Origin: Nitriliruptoraceae bacterium
Lineage (GTDB): Bacteria; Actinomycetota; Nitriliruptoria; Nitriliruptorales; Nitriliruptoraceae
DNA: 16,986 nucleotides
Reading direction: 5' to 3'
NCBI GenBank assembly: GCA_007120565.1
Contig: SKNK01000060.1
Coordinates: 1 to 16,986 of the forward strand
Shown here in pieces: positions 6,954 through 13,995 of this stretch (positions within the stretch are counted from its first letter, which is position 1; every line of letters begins with the position of its first letter). The translations under genes were made by a program, and so were the position numbers. Below the pieces are notes generated by a model. The model made no database searches. It saw only the letters and a program-made list of their open reading frames with translations, and was not told where the DNA came from.

Positions 6954-8495
6954 TCACGCGGGAGGGAGTCGCTCGCCGGTGTGGATCGCGCGGACCTCGT
7001 CGAGGGTGTCGGCCTCACTGGCCGACTTGTCCGTCCGGTAGTTGCGCACCCGGGCGAAGCGCAACGCGACACCACCGGGATAGCGCGTTGAGCGGACCAC
7101 ACCGTCGAAGGCGATCTCGACCACCAGGTCCGGCCGCACGTGCACGACGTGCCCTTCGCGAGACGTCTCACGTTGGAGGAGCGCGTCGGTCTGCCAGGTC
7201 AACACCTCATCGGTCAGACCCTTGAAGGTCTTGCCGAGCATCACGAACCCGTCGCCATCACGAGCGCCGAGGTGGAGGTTGGACAACCAGCCGCGTCGTC
7301 GGCCCGACCCCCACTCCGCACCCAACACGACCAGGTCCAAGGTGTGCACGGGCTTGACCTTGCGCCAGCTGGCACCGCGACGCCCCGCCTCGTACGGCGA
7401 CTCGAGGTCCTTGACCATCACCCCCTCGTGTCCCTTCTCGAGCGCGTCCTGCAGGAACCGCGCTGCGACGTCGGGGTCGGCGGTGTGCACCCGTGGGATA
7501 CGGCAGGGCTCATCGACCACCGCGTCGAGCACAACGAGTCGTTCTCGGAGCGGCAGGTCGATCAGGTCGCGACCCTCCAGGTGCAGCACGTCGAAGAAGC
7601 GCACCTCGAGGGGCATCTCGGCGGCTACCTCGTCGACGGGTCGTTCGCGCCCGAAGCGCTGCATGGTCTCCTGGAACGGACGGGGGCGGCCCCGTAGGTC
7701 GAAGGCGATGGCCTCGCCATCCAGCACGACCGCCTCGGCGTCCATCGCGAGGGCCGCCGCGACCACCTCGGGGACCCGGTGGGTCACCTCGTGCAGCGTT
7801 CGGGTGAACACCCGGACATCGTTGCCGTCACGGTGGACCTGCACCCGTGCGCCGTCCAGCTTGGTGTCGATCGCCACCTCATCGGCACCGTCCATCGCGT
7901 CGGCCACGTCTGCGGCGGTCGCGGCGAGCATGGGCGCGATCCCCACCCCGATCTGCAGACTCACCGCATCAAGCGCGGCCTTCCCGCCCGCTGTCGCTCG
8001 CTCGGCTGTGGCGCTCAGGTCGCCGGAGAGCATGGCCGCCCGCCGGACCGCGCCCTCGGGCACGTCGAAGGCCCGGGCGATCGCCCCGACCAACAACCCT
8101 TCGAGCGCGCCCTGGCGCAGCTCTCGGAGGATCAGTTGACGCAGCCAGCCCTGCTCGTCCTCGGTGGCACGCCCGAGGAGCTGGCTCAGGATCTCCAGCC
8201 TGCGACCCCGCGACCCGGTGCCGCTGGCCACCTCGGCGATCCGCTGTAGGTGTCCGTCGACCTCGCCAACGGTCAACGTCGACCCGGTGGCCGCCTCCAC
8301 CTCCAACCCGAACACCGCGGAGGGGCCCAGGTCGAGCCGGGGTTGACGCGGTTCGCCGGACAGGTACGCGACGCCGATCGTCAGTTCGTGAGGCGCCAGC
8401 TCACGGAGCGCGTCCGCCAACACCTCCAGCTTGCGGGTCCGTTTGCGCGTGGCGGCGACCTGCGTTGACACCTCGACGATCCTCGAGAGCTGCAC
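6954..8495 (-). CDS. ATP-dependent DNA ligase (LigB/archaeal type)
   Basis: This enzyme seals nicks in duplex DNA through a lysyl-AMP intermediate. It is an accessory repair ligase in Actinobacteria beside the essential NAD-dependent LigA. The order is an N-terminal DNA-binding domain (about residues 1-180), then the adenylation domain with nucleotidyl-transfer motif KLDGAR (catalytic Lys at residue 212), the VRFFDVLHLEG segment, EGVMVKD and WRKVKP, then an OB-fold domain. The length, about 513 residues, matches mycobacterial LigB. The GTG at 8495 is preferred to the ATG at 8510, because GGAGG (complement of 8501-8505) precedes it by 5 bases and the resulting start (MQLSRIVEVSTQVAATRKR) aligns with what I recall of LigB N-termini. 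The gene follows the flavoprotein gene by about 39 bases on the same strand and may be transcribed with it. Confidence 0.93.
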   Translation of the reverse strand: MQLSRIVEVSTQVAATRKRTRKLEVLADALRELAPHELTIGVAYLSGEPRQPRLDLGPSAVFGLEVEAATGSTLTVGEVDGHLQRIAEVASGTGSRGRRLEILSQLLGRATEDEQGWLRQLILRELRQGALEGLLVGAIARAFDVPEGAVRRAAMLSGDLSATAERATAGGKAALDAVSLQIGVGIAPMLAATAADVADAMDGADEVAIDTKLDGARVQVHRDGNDVRVFTRTLHEVTHRVPEVVAAALAMDAEAVVLDGEAIAFDLRGRPRPFQETMQRFGRERPVDEVAAEMPLEVRFFDVLHLEGRDLIDLPLRERLVVLDAVVDEPCRIPRVHTADPDVAARFLQDALEKGHEGVMVKDLESPYEAGRRGASWRKVKPVHTLDLVVLGAEWGSGRRRGWLSNLHLGARDGDGFVMLGKTFKGLTDEVLTWQTDALLQRETSREGHVVHVRPDLVVEIAFDGVVRSTRYPGGVALRFARVRNYRTDKSASEADTLDEVRAIHTGERLPPA

Positions 8496-8534
8496 CTGAC
8501 CCTCCGCCATCGGCAGGTGGAGGGTACGCGCGCC

Positions 8535-9905
8535 TCAACCGCAGCAGCCGCCGCCTGACGCCTGCGGCAACGAGCGTTCTTCACCTACCCCGACACCCGC
8601 GGCTTCGTCACGGACCTCGGCGCCGGCCACAGACACCAGATCGCCGCTCAGTCCCGGTCCGGAGCACACGCCGGTGGGTGGGAGCGCCAACTCGACGTTG
8701 ACCGCTGCCTCGTGGTCGCCGACCAGCGCCGCGACCACCGACCGCACCTGTTCGTAGCCGGTGAGCAGCAGGAAGGTCGGTGCTCTGCCGTACGACTTCA
8801 TACCGACGGTGAAGTAGCCGGGTTCGGGGTGGGCGAGTTCGGTCGCTCCGTGAGGTGGCACCGTCCCACACGAGTGCAGGTTGGGGTCGATCAGGGGCGC
8901 GAGGATGGCAGGGGCCTCGACCACCGGATCGAGGTCGACGCGCAGTTCGGAGATGAGGCCGAGGTCGGGACGGAACCCGGTGAGCGCCACCACCTCATCG
9001 ACAGGACCGACCTCACGGGCAACGCCGAGGTGGTCGATGCCCTCGAGCAGGACCTGCTCACCCTCCCGACGGACCGACGTGGTCCGCAGGTCGGTCTCGA
9101 GTCGTACGCGTCCGTCATCGACGAGGCGACGCACGGTCAGGCCGAGGGCGCCGCGCCGGGGGAGCGCATCGTCAGCTCCGCCTCCGAACAGGTCATCGGT
9201 CTGTTGGCGGCGGATCGCCCAGATCACCTCGGTGCCCGCCACCTCCTCGGCCAGCGCAGCCAGTTCGAGCACGGCGTTGAACGCGGAGTGTCCGGAACCG
9301 ACGATCGCCGTGGTGCGTCCGGCGTAGCGGTCGCGGTCCCGCCCTCGAGCGTCGGGGATGCGGTGCACCACGCGGTCGCCGGCCTCTACCTCGCCGTCGA
9401 CGGGGAGGCCATCGCTGCCGAGCGGGTTGGGCCGCGTCCAGGTTCCCGACGCGTCGATCACCGCTCGTGCCCGGATCCGCGTTGGCCCGTCCGGTCCGTC
9501 GACGAGGAGCTCGAAGGGCAGCGCCGCCCTGCCGGCACTCACCAGTTTGTCCGCGCCGGTCCGGGTGACCTTGGTGACGCGTGTGCGAAGCCGGAGGCCA
9601 GGTGCGATCGCTGGATGGTCTGCGAGGGGAGCGAGGTAGTCGTCCACCAGATCATCGCCGGAGGGGAAGGTGTCGGGATCGGGTGCTTCCCACCCCGTGG
9701 ACTCGAGCAAGGCGCGCGCGGCGGGATCGACGACGTACCGCCAGGGAGAGAACAGCTGGACGTGGCCCCAGTCCCTCACGCTTGTCCCCACGCTGCTGCC
9801 GGCCTCGAGGGTCACGAAGGGTTCATCGCGCTCGACCAGCCGAGCGGCAGCGGAGAGGCCGACCGGTCCGGCGCCGATGACCGCGATGGGCAAGGTGGTG
9901 GACAT
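8535..9905 (-). CDS. FAD/NAD(P)-dependent flavoprotein, ArsO-like
   Basis: This is a two-dinucleotide-fold flavoprotein of 456 residues. GAGPVG at 11-16 binds FAD, GSGHSA at 203-208 is the NAD(P)H motif, and ALTGFRPD at 307-314 resembles the second FAD contact of this class. From memory of the family, RDWGHVQLFSPW (44-55), HSCGTVPPHG (344-353) and MKSYGRAPTF (369-378) are characteristic of the flavoprotein called ArsO in actinobacterial arsenic operons; its reaction is not well established. Cys414 and the vicinal pair Cys454-Cys455 in a GGGCCG tail could bind a soft metalloid such as As(III), which is inference. The ATG start has GGAG (complement of 9912-9915) upstream. The promoter carries an ArsR-like operator pair. 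No arsR, arsB/acr3 or arsC is present here. A general flavin monooxygenase is the alternative reading. Confidence 0.75.
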   Translation of the reverse strand: MSTTLPIAVIGAGPVGLSAAARLVERDEPFVTLEAGSSVGTSVRDWGHVQLFSPWRYVVDPAARALLESTGWEAPDPDTFPSGDDLVDDYLAPLADHPAIAPGLRLRTRVTKVTRTGADKLVSAGRAALPFELLVDGPDGPTRIRARAVIDASGTWTRPNPLGSDGLPVDGEVEAGDRVVHRIPDARGRDRDRYAGRTTAIVGSGHSAFNAVLELAALAEEVAGTEVIWAIRRQQTDDLFGGGADDALPRRGALGLTVRRLVDDGRVRLETDLRTTSVRREGEQVLLEGIDHLGVAREVGPVDEVVALTGFRPDLGLISELRVDLDPVVEAPAILAPLIDPNLHSCGTVPPHGATELAHPEPGYFTVGMKSYGRAPTFLLLTGYEQVRSVVAALVGDHEAAVNVELALPPTGVCSGPGLSGDLVSVAGAEVRDEAAGVGVGEERSLPQASGGGCCG

Positions 9906-9920
9906 CGGGAGCTCCAGGTG

Positions 9921-9938
9921 TATCGATGATCGTCGAAG
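9921..9938. promoter_or_regulatory. Second putative ArsR-type operator (leader site)
   Basis: TATCGATGATCGTCGAAG matches the promoter-spacer operator at 13 of 18 positions and keeps the TCGA/TCGA half-sites. It lies in the predicted 5' leader of the flavoprotein gene, with its centre 34 bp from the centre of the first site, about three helical turns. Confidence 0.4.
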
Positions 9939-9950
9939 TTCCGTGCGAGG

Positions 9951-9978
9951 ACTATATCGATGGAAGTCGATACGTCAA
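9951..9978 (-). promoter_or_regulatory. Sigma-70-type promoter of the flavoprotein gene
   Basis: On the - strand TTGACG (complement of 9973-9978) is followed after 16 bases by TATAGT (complement of 9951-9956). This is the closest match to consensus in the window. The start point would be near 9944, giving a leader of about 40 bases with GGAG before the ATG. Confidence 0.7.
9955..9972. promoter_or_regulatory. Putative ArsR/SmtB-family operator inside the promoter spacer
   Basis: TATCGATGGAAGTCGATA is a perfect 6-6-6 inverted repeat (TATCGA-N6-TCGATA) filling the spacer between -35 and -10. A dimer bound there would block RNA polymerase. Winged-helix ArsR-family repressors use palindromes of this type. 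The assignment rests on the motif and the downstream gene; no regulator is encoded in the window. Confidence 0.5.
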
Positions 9979-10021
9979 GGCAGGAGGGGCTCGCGGCCGT
10001 CAAGGCTCCCCGGCGTCGCTG

Positions 10022-10897
10022 TCAGTGCTCGCCGGCGCGCTCGTCGTCGACGCTGGAGCTCTCGCTGGCCGAGCGGTACGCGGGGTCGTGTTGTGCGGAC
10101 CGTGACCCCAACCTGAGCTGGACGGACCGGGTGACCGCGATCCCCCCGATCATCGACGCGACCACCAGGAGCGACGACAGGTTGAGCTGGCCGACGCCGG
10201 ACAGGGCGTGGCCGAGGTTGCAGCCACCGGCCCATCGGGCGCCGGCGCCCATGAGCGCGCCACCTGCGGCGAGCTGGGCGTACCGGACGCCCACCTCGCC
10301 ACGCAGCCACCATCCACCGGCCGTGCGGGCAGCCAGCATCGCTCCCGGGACCAGAGCGATGAGGAAGGCGATACGCCACCACGATGGAGACCCGTCGGCG
10401 ATGCTGGCCACCGCCCCGGAGGTGCTCGCGCCGAACCCGGCCCCGGTCGCACCTGCGGTCAGCCAACTGAGCGTGGCGCCGAGGCCCAGGGCCACTCCGG
10501 CGACTGGCCACGTCCACTGCCAGGAGTGAGCTGCTGCTTGCCGACGTGTTCGGGACAGGACCACGGCCACGACGACCGCCAGAGCCGACGCCACGGCAAG
10601 GCGCGGGAGGCCGAGCAAGGTCGCCAGGGTCTCGCGTCCCTCGAGCAGGCGCGGTCCGGGCAGCGACACGAGATCGGCGGCGATCTCGCCGACGCCCCAT
10701 CCCGCCAGGCCGACGAGCGCTCCGGTCATCCCGGCTCCGAGCTTGTAGAACAGACCGGAGACGCAGGACGCGGCGATGGCCATGCCGATGCCGAAGGTCA
10801 GCCCGCCTACGAGGTTGGCCACGGGGCGAAGCGCCAGCGAGGTGCTCATCTGCCAGGGGCCGAGAACATCGAGGAGAGCGAGGCCGACCGCGGTCAC
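10022..10897 (-). pseudogene. YeeE/YedE (TsuA-like) transporter, C-terminal fragment
   Basis: This is the larger part of a YeeE/YedE membrane protein, the family that takes up thiosulfate or related sulfur compounds. It is 291 residues if started at the GTG at 10897, and strongly hydrophobic. It keeps two family cysteine motifs: AASCVSGLFYKLGAG (Cys45) and AGGCNLGHALSG (Cys226), the latter followed by NLSSLLVVASM. It is in the same frame as the N-terminal fragment and is separated from it by a TAG and seven sense codons. The hydrophobic segment interrupted by the TAG (AWLLAAAVTAVGLALL) reads as one helix. The GTG at 10897 has no good ribosome binding site. The intact frame on both sides suggests a recent nonsense mutation or a sequencing error; independent translation of two halves, as in PmpA/PmpB systems, is less likely because the break falls next to a helix. 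Confidence 0.7.
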
Positions 10898-10918
10898 CGC
10901 AGCGGCGAGCAGCCACGC

Positions 10919-10921
10919 CTA
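10919..10921 (-). other. In-frame TAG interrupting the YeeE/YedE gene
   Basis: On the - strand the frame reads ...RGARF, TAG, AWLLAAAV... without any frame change. One substitution from CAG, TGG, AAG, GAG or similar would explain it. No recoding signal was recognised around it. Confidence 0.8.
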
Positions 10922-11122
10922 GAACCGTGCACCCCGTCGTTCGAGCAGCCCGCGGAACGCTGCGTGGAAGCACAACTGCCCGCGCTGGAGGACGTAGCCC
11001 AACGCCAGACCTGCCGCCGTGCCGCCGAGCAGGAGCATGCCCATGATCGGTGTCGTTCCGCCGGAGACCGTGCCGGACGCAGGATGCCATGGCTGCCGGA
11101 TCGCAACCACCCTGAGCGACAT
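10919..11122 (-). pseudogene. YeeE/YedE (TsuA-like) transporter, N-terminal fragment
   Basis: The fragment ends in the TAG at 10919-10921. It holds the first transmembrane helix (MGMLLLGGTAAGLALGYVL) and the first conserved cysteine motif, RGQLCFHAAFRGL, equivalent to the RGRFCF motif of thiosulfate transporters. The start is uncertain. The ATG at 11122 is used here, 11044 is a shorter choice, and 11203 would run through the divergent promoter at 11168. Joined with the C-terminal fragment it gives about 366 residues, close to the normal full-length size. Alone, this piece of about 67 residues cannot form a transporter. Confidence 0.65.
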
Positions 11123-11167
11123 CGCCACCCGACCGCCTCCAACTGGCTTCGATCGCGCAGGTGGTCC

Positions 11168-11173
11168 TAGCCT
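11168..11173 (+). promoter_or_regulatory. Candidate -10 box giving a leaderless mRNA
   Basis: TAGCCT at 11168-11173 ends 7 bases before the ATG at 11181, so transcription would begin at or one base before the start codon. No ribosome binding site is present between them. Leaderless mRNAs are common in Actinobacteria. No clear -35 was found. Confidence 0.5.
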
Positions 11174-11180
11174 GTTCTGG

Positions 11181-12119
11181 ATGTCCCAACCCTCACCGTC
11201 CACGCCCGATCGCCCCGCACCGACGTCCCGGTGGTCGGGGAGCCTGACCTATGGGATCACCCCGCCGAAGATGTCCTGGGATCGTGACCGGATCGCGGGG
11301 GTGGCCGAGCGCCAGTCGGCACGGATACGTGATCTTCCCATCGATGGGTTGGTCGTCTACGACCTGCAGGACGAGTCCGCCAGGACCGACGTTCCCCGGC
11401 CCTTCCCGTTCGAGGAGTGCCTGGATCCCGTCACCTACGCGTACGACCACCTCAGCGTTGACGTACCCAGGATCGTGTACCGGTGCGTCGCTCGGCTCGA
11501 CGAGCCCAGCCTCGGCGGCAGCCTGCGGAGACTGCGCGACGAAGGCGGCGCGGTCGTGCTGGTCGGTGCCGCGTCGAGGACGCAGGAGGTGGCCCTGACC
11601 CTGCCTCAGGCCTACGCCTTCCGGCAGCGGGAGACCCCGGATCTGGCCACCGGCGGGGTACTCATCGCGGAACGGCACCGGCGTCGCCTGTCCGAACACG
11701 AACGTGTGCTGCGGAAGGTGGAGCAGGGCTGTTCCTTCTTCGTCAGTCAGGCGGTCTACTCGGCGGAAGACACCAAGAACGTCCTGAGCGACCTGTACTA
11801 CCGCTGCGAGGAGCTAGGCGAGCCCGTGCCGCCCGTGATGGTGACGCTGACGCCCTGCGGTTCGGAGCGAACCCTGACCTTCCTGCGGTGGCTCGGTATC
11901 GAGGTGCCTCGCTGGTTGGAGAACGAACTGCTGCGCGCCGAGGACACGTTGTCGACGTCGGTGGAGCTGTGTGTCGACGTGTTCACCGACCTGTACGGCT
12001 TCGCCCAGGATCACGGGTTCGCCCTCGGGTGCAACGTGGAGAGCGTGTCGCTGCGGCGCGACGAGATCGACGCCTCGGTCGAACTGGTCAACCGCGTGGC
12101 CCGCGTTATGGGCCGGTAG
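11181..12119 (+). CDS. MTHFR-fold (MetF-related) protein
   Basis: The 312-residue product resembles the barrel of 5,10-methylenetetrahydrofolate reductase and is usually annotated that way. Recognisable parts are YGITPPK (24-30), VVYDLQDES, RPFPFEECLDP, VVLVGAAS (125-132), FFVSQAVYSAED with the conserved Gln190, TLTPCGSERTL, and RWLENELLRAEDT. Aligned by eye to E. coli MetF, the catalytic Glu28 of FEFFPP falls on Gly25, and Asp120 of the RGD motif on Ala130, while the substrate-contacting Gln is kept. Classical flavin-dependent MTHFR chemistry is therefore doubtful. Flavin-free mycobacterial MTHFRs show that related folds can work differently. The ATG at 11181 is chosen because of the TAGCCT box 7 bases upstream. 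An upstream extension to 11019 would overlap the divergent transporter gene. It converges on the dap operon. Confidence 0.7.
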   Translation: MSQPSPSTPDRPAPTSRWSGSLTYGITPPKMSWDRDRIAGVAERQSARIRDLPIDGLVVYDLQDESARTDVPRPFPFEECLDPVTYAYDHLSVDVPRIVYRCVARLDEPSLGGSLRRLRDEGGAVVLVGAASRTQEVALTLPQAYAFRQRETPDLATGGVLIAERHRRRLSEHERVLRKVEQGCSFFVSQAVYSAEDTKNVLSDLYYRCEELGEPVPPVMVTLTPCGSERTLTFLRWLGIEVPRWLENELLRAEDTLSTSVELCVDVFTDLYGFAQDHGFALGCNVESVSLRRDEIDASVELVNRVARVMGR

Positions 12120-12155
12120 CTGCCGGCGATCGGTCGGGTTGAGCAGCGTGAGCTC

Positions 12156-12863
12156 TCAGCGCAGCGAGCTGTCCGCGTACACCGTGCGCAACTCCACGGC
12201 GTCGAGTTCGACGACGAGGTGTCCGGCGAGGGTGTGGTCGAACCGGTCGATCTGGCACGCCATCGCGAGGTCGTCCGGCGGCGCCCAGTCCGGACCATCG
12301 GACGCGAAGAGCCGACCGGCGTCGGAGGGAGCGACACGGGCGAGATAGGGGGCGGGGTCCGGATCCTCGCCCTGCGCTCGCGCCGCGATCAGTTCGGCGG
12401 CAGCCAGGTCCTCGTCCCCGTCACGGCCCAGGGATGCGCCGGTGATCACGAAGTCGACCTCGGCGGCGCCCACACGTCGCAGCGCGGCTGCGGTCGCCCC
12501 CGCGGTGACGAACGACGCGGCGAAGACCTGCCCACTTCCGGCGGTGCGCAGCAACCCCTGGGTTCCGGCGGAGGTGCGGTGGACCACGGTCTTCCCCGTG
12601 AGGTCCGTGCGACGGATCTCCGAGGGGGAGTTGCCGAGGTCGAAGCCCTCGACGGGTATCCCCCCTTCTTCGCCGGCGAGCACGGCCCCCGGGACCTGCG
12701 TGTCGCGCAACCGCATGGCGTGGTCCCGGTCCGCCACCGTGAGGACCCGCGCGGCCCCCCGGTGGTACAGCCACGGTGCCACGGTGAAGGCACGCAGCAC
12801 GTCGATGACCACGACCACCTCAGCGGGGCCGGCCTGATCGAGGTCGAGGTAGCGGGCCTTCAC
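12156..12863 (-). CDS. ComB-like protein (2-phosphosulfolactate phosphatase family)
   Basis: The 235-residue product belongs to the ComB family, named for a Mg-dependent phosphatase of coenzyme M synthesis. Landmarks are VIDVLRAFTVAP (19-30), GEEGGIPVEGFDLGNSP (64-80) and RTSAGTQG (96-103). The family's usual GER and TTNGT motifs are here GEE and TSAGT. As far as I recall, this belongs to a separate, common subfamily without demonstrated coenzyme M function, so the literal name is probably wrong for this organism. The GTG start overlaps the dapE stop by 4 bases (GTGA), and no separate ribosome binding site is visible, so translation is likely coupled. It is the last gene of the dapD-dapE unit and converges with the MTHFR-like gene. 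A phosphatase acting on some small carboxylated phosphate ester is plausible but unproven. Confidence 0.75.
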   Translation of the reverse strand: MKARYLDLDQAGPAEVVVVIDVLRAFTVAPWLYHRGAARVLTVADRDHAMRLRDTQVPGAVLAGEEGGIPVEGFDLGNSPSEIRRTDLTGKTVVHRTSAGTQGLLRTAGSGQVFAASFVTAGATAAALRRVGAAEVDFVITGASLGRDGDEDLAAAELIAARAQGEDPDPAPYLARVAPSDAGRLFASDGPDWAPPDDLAMACQIDRFDHTLAGHLVVELDAVELRTVYADSSLR

Positions 12864-13984
12864 GGGTGCAGGAACCGGACGAGTCGCTCGTAGCCCTCGA
12901 CCATCGCGGCGATGGGCACGTACTCGCCACGCTGGTGTGCCTGTGCAGTCAGCCCCGGCCCGTAGTTGAGCGCGGGGACGTCGACCTCGGCGAACCGGGC
13001 GACGTCGGTCCAGGCCTGTTTGGCGGCGACCTCGGCGCCGACCGCCTCGGTGAAGGCGGCCACCAGGGGAGCGTCACGCCGTGGCGGTGCGGGAGGGGAA
13101 CGATCGACGATCGTGACGGCTGCGCGATCGCCAACACGCTCCCGGACCTCGTCCTCGGCTTGTTGGAGGGTGCGCGAAGGACTGAACCTGAAGTTGAGGT
13201 TGAGGGTGAACTCGCCGGGGATGACGTTGCGGACGGGGACCTCGCGGCGATGCTCGCCCGGGCTCAGTCCCGGCGTCCACGCCTGGGTGGCCGACCACAC
13301 GTCCTGGTAGTGGATGCCATCCACCTCGACGTCTCTGAGGTGGTCGGCGTCGAGTTCGGCGAGGAAGGTGCCGGCCGCGGTCAGGGCGTTGCGACCGTGC
13401 CAAGGGCGGGCCGAGTGCGCCTGCTTGCCCGCGAAGACCACCTCGGCGTGGAGGCCGCCGAGGCAACCCAGTTGGACCTGCCCGTCGGTGGGCTCCAGCA
13501 CGATGGCGAGGTCGGCCGAGCGCAGCCACGAGACCTCGGAGAGGACCTCGCCGAGTTCGTTGCCGGCGGCTGGTCCTTCCTCACCCGAGTAGAGCACCAG
13601 GACGAGGTCGTAGGGGCTGGCAGCACGCAGCGTTGCATCCTCGAAGGCACGCATCGCCAGCACGTTGCCGGACTTCATGTCCGATGCACCTCTCGCGACG
13701 ACCACCTCGGTGCCGTCTCGGGTGTCGATCCGCGGCTCGAGATCCTCGTCGGTCGGGGGAACGACGTCGAGGTGGCCGACCAGCAGCACCAGCGGGCGGT
13801 CGCCTTGGGGGCGGCCAACCACCACGCTGTGGCCCACCCGGGTCACGGGCTCGCCGAGCTCGGTGTAGCGGGTGACCATCGCGTCGGCGATCGGGCCCTC
13901 GTCGCCGGTGGTGCACACGTACCCGCAATGCTCGAGCAGGCGAGCGACCAGGTCGTCGCGAAGGGTGGAGTCGGAGCTCTGCAC
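12860..13984 (-). CDS. dapE: Succinyl-diaminopimelate desuccinylase
   Basis: This is a dinuclear zinc M20-family hydrolase that removes succinate from N-succinyl-LL-2,6-diaminopimelate, a late step towards meso-DAP (cell wall) and lysine. The 374-residue product shows GHLDVVPP with ligand His71, GASDMKSG with bridging Asp102, YSGEEGP with the catalytic Glu pair at 135-136, LEPTDG with Glu164, and a C-terminal AQAHQRGEY that supplies the last His. AHSARPWHGRNAL marks the lid/dimerisation domain. These features match the actinobacterial DapE type. The GTG at 13984 has GAGG 9 bases upstream, overlapping the TGA stop of dapD, so the 11-base gap implies coupling. The downstream ComB-like gene overlaps its stop codon. 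Confidence 0.95.
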   Translation of the reverse strand: MQSSDSTLRDDLVARLLEHCGYVCTTGDEGPIADAMVTRYTELGEPVTRVGHSVVVGRPQGDRPLVLLVGHLDVVPPTDEDLEPRIDTRDGTEVVVARGASDMKSGNVLAMRAFEDATLRAASPYDLVLVLYSGEEGPAAGNELGEVLSEVSWLRSADLAIVLEPTDGQVQLGCLGGLHAEVVFAGKQAHSARPWHGRNALTAAGTFLAELDADHLRDVEVDGIHYQDVWSATQAWTPGLSPGEHRREVPVRNVIPGEFTLNLNFRFSPSRTLQQAEDEVRERVGDRAAVTIVDRSPPAPPRRDAPLVAAFTEAVGAEVAAKQAWTDVARFAEVDVPALNYGPGLTAQAHQRGEYVPIAAMVEGYERLVRFLHP

Positions 13985-13995
13985 GATGGGTGGCC

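Noticed and set aside
8712..9929. A 405-codon open frame on the + strand opposite the flavoprotein gene
   Set aside because: The opposite strand encodes clear FAD and NAD(P)H motifs; this frame has none.
10022..11122. Two separate half-size YeeE proteins, as in PmpA/PmpB systems
   Set aside because: The N-terminal piece holds only one helix and the break is a single stop next to a helix in an unbroken frame, so a nonsense-interrupted single gene fits better.
12156..12863. Evidence for coenzyme M biosynthesis from the ComB-like gene
   Set aside because: No other coenzyme M gene is present, and key motifs differ from characterised ComB; the family name is not enough.
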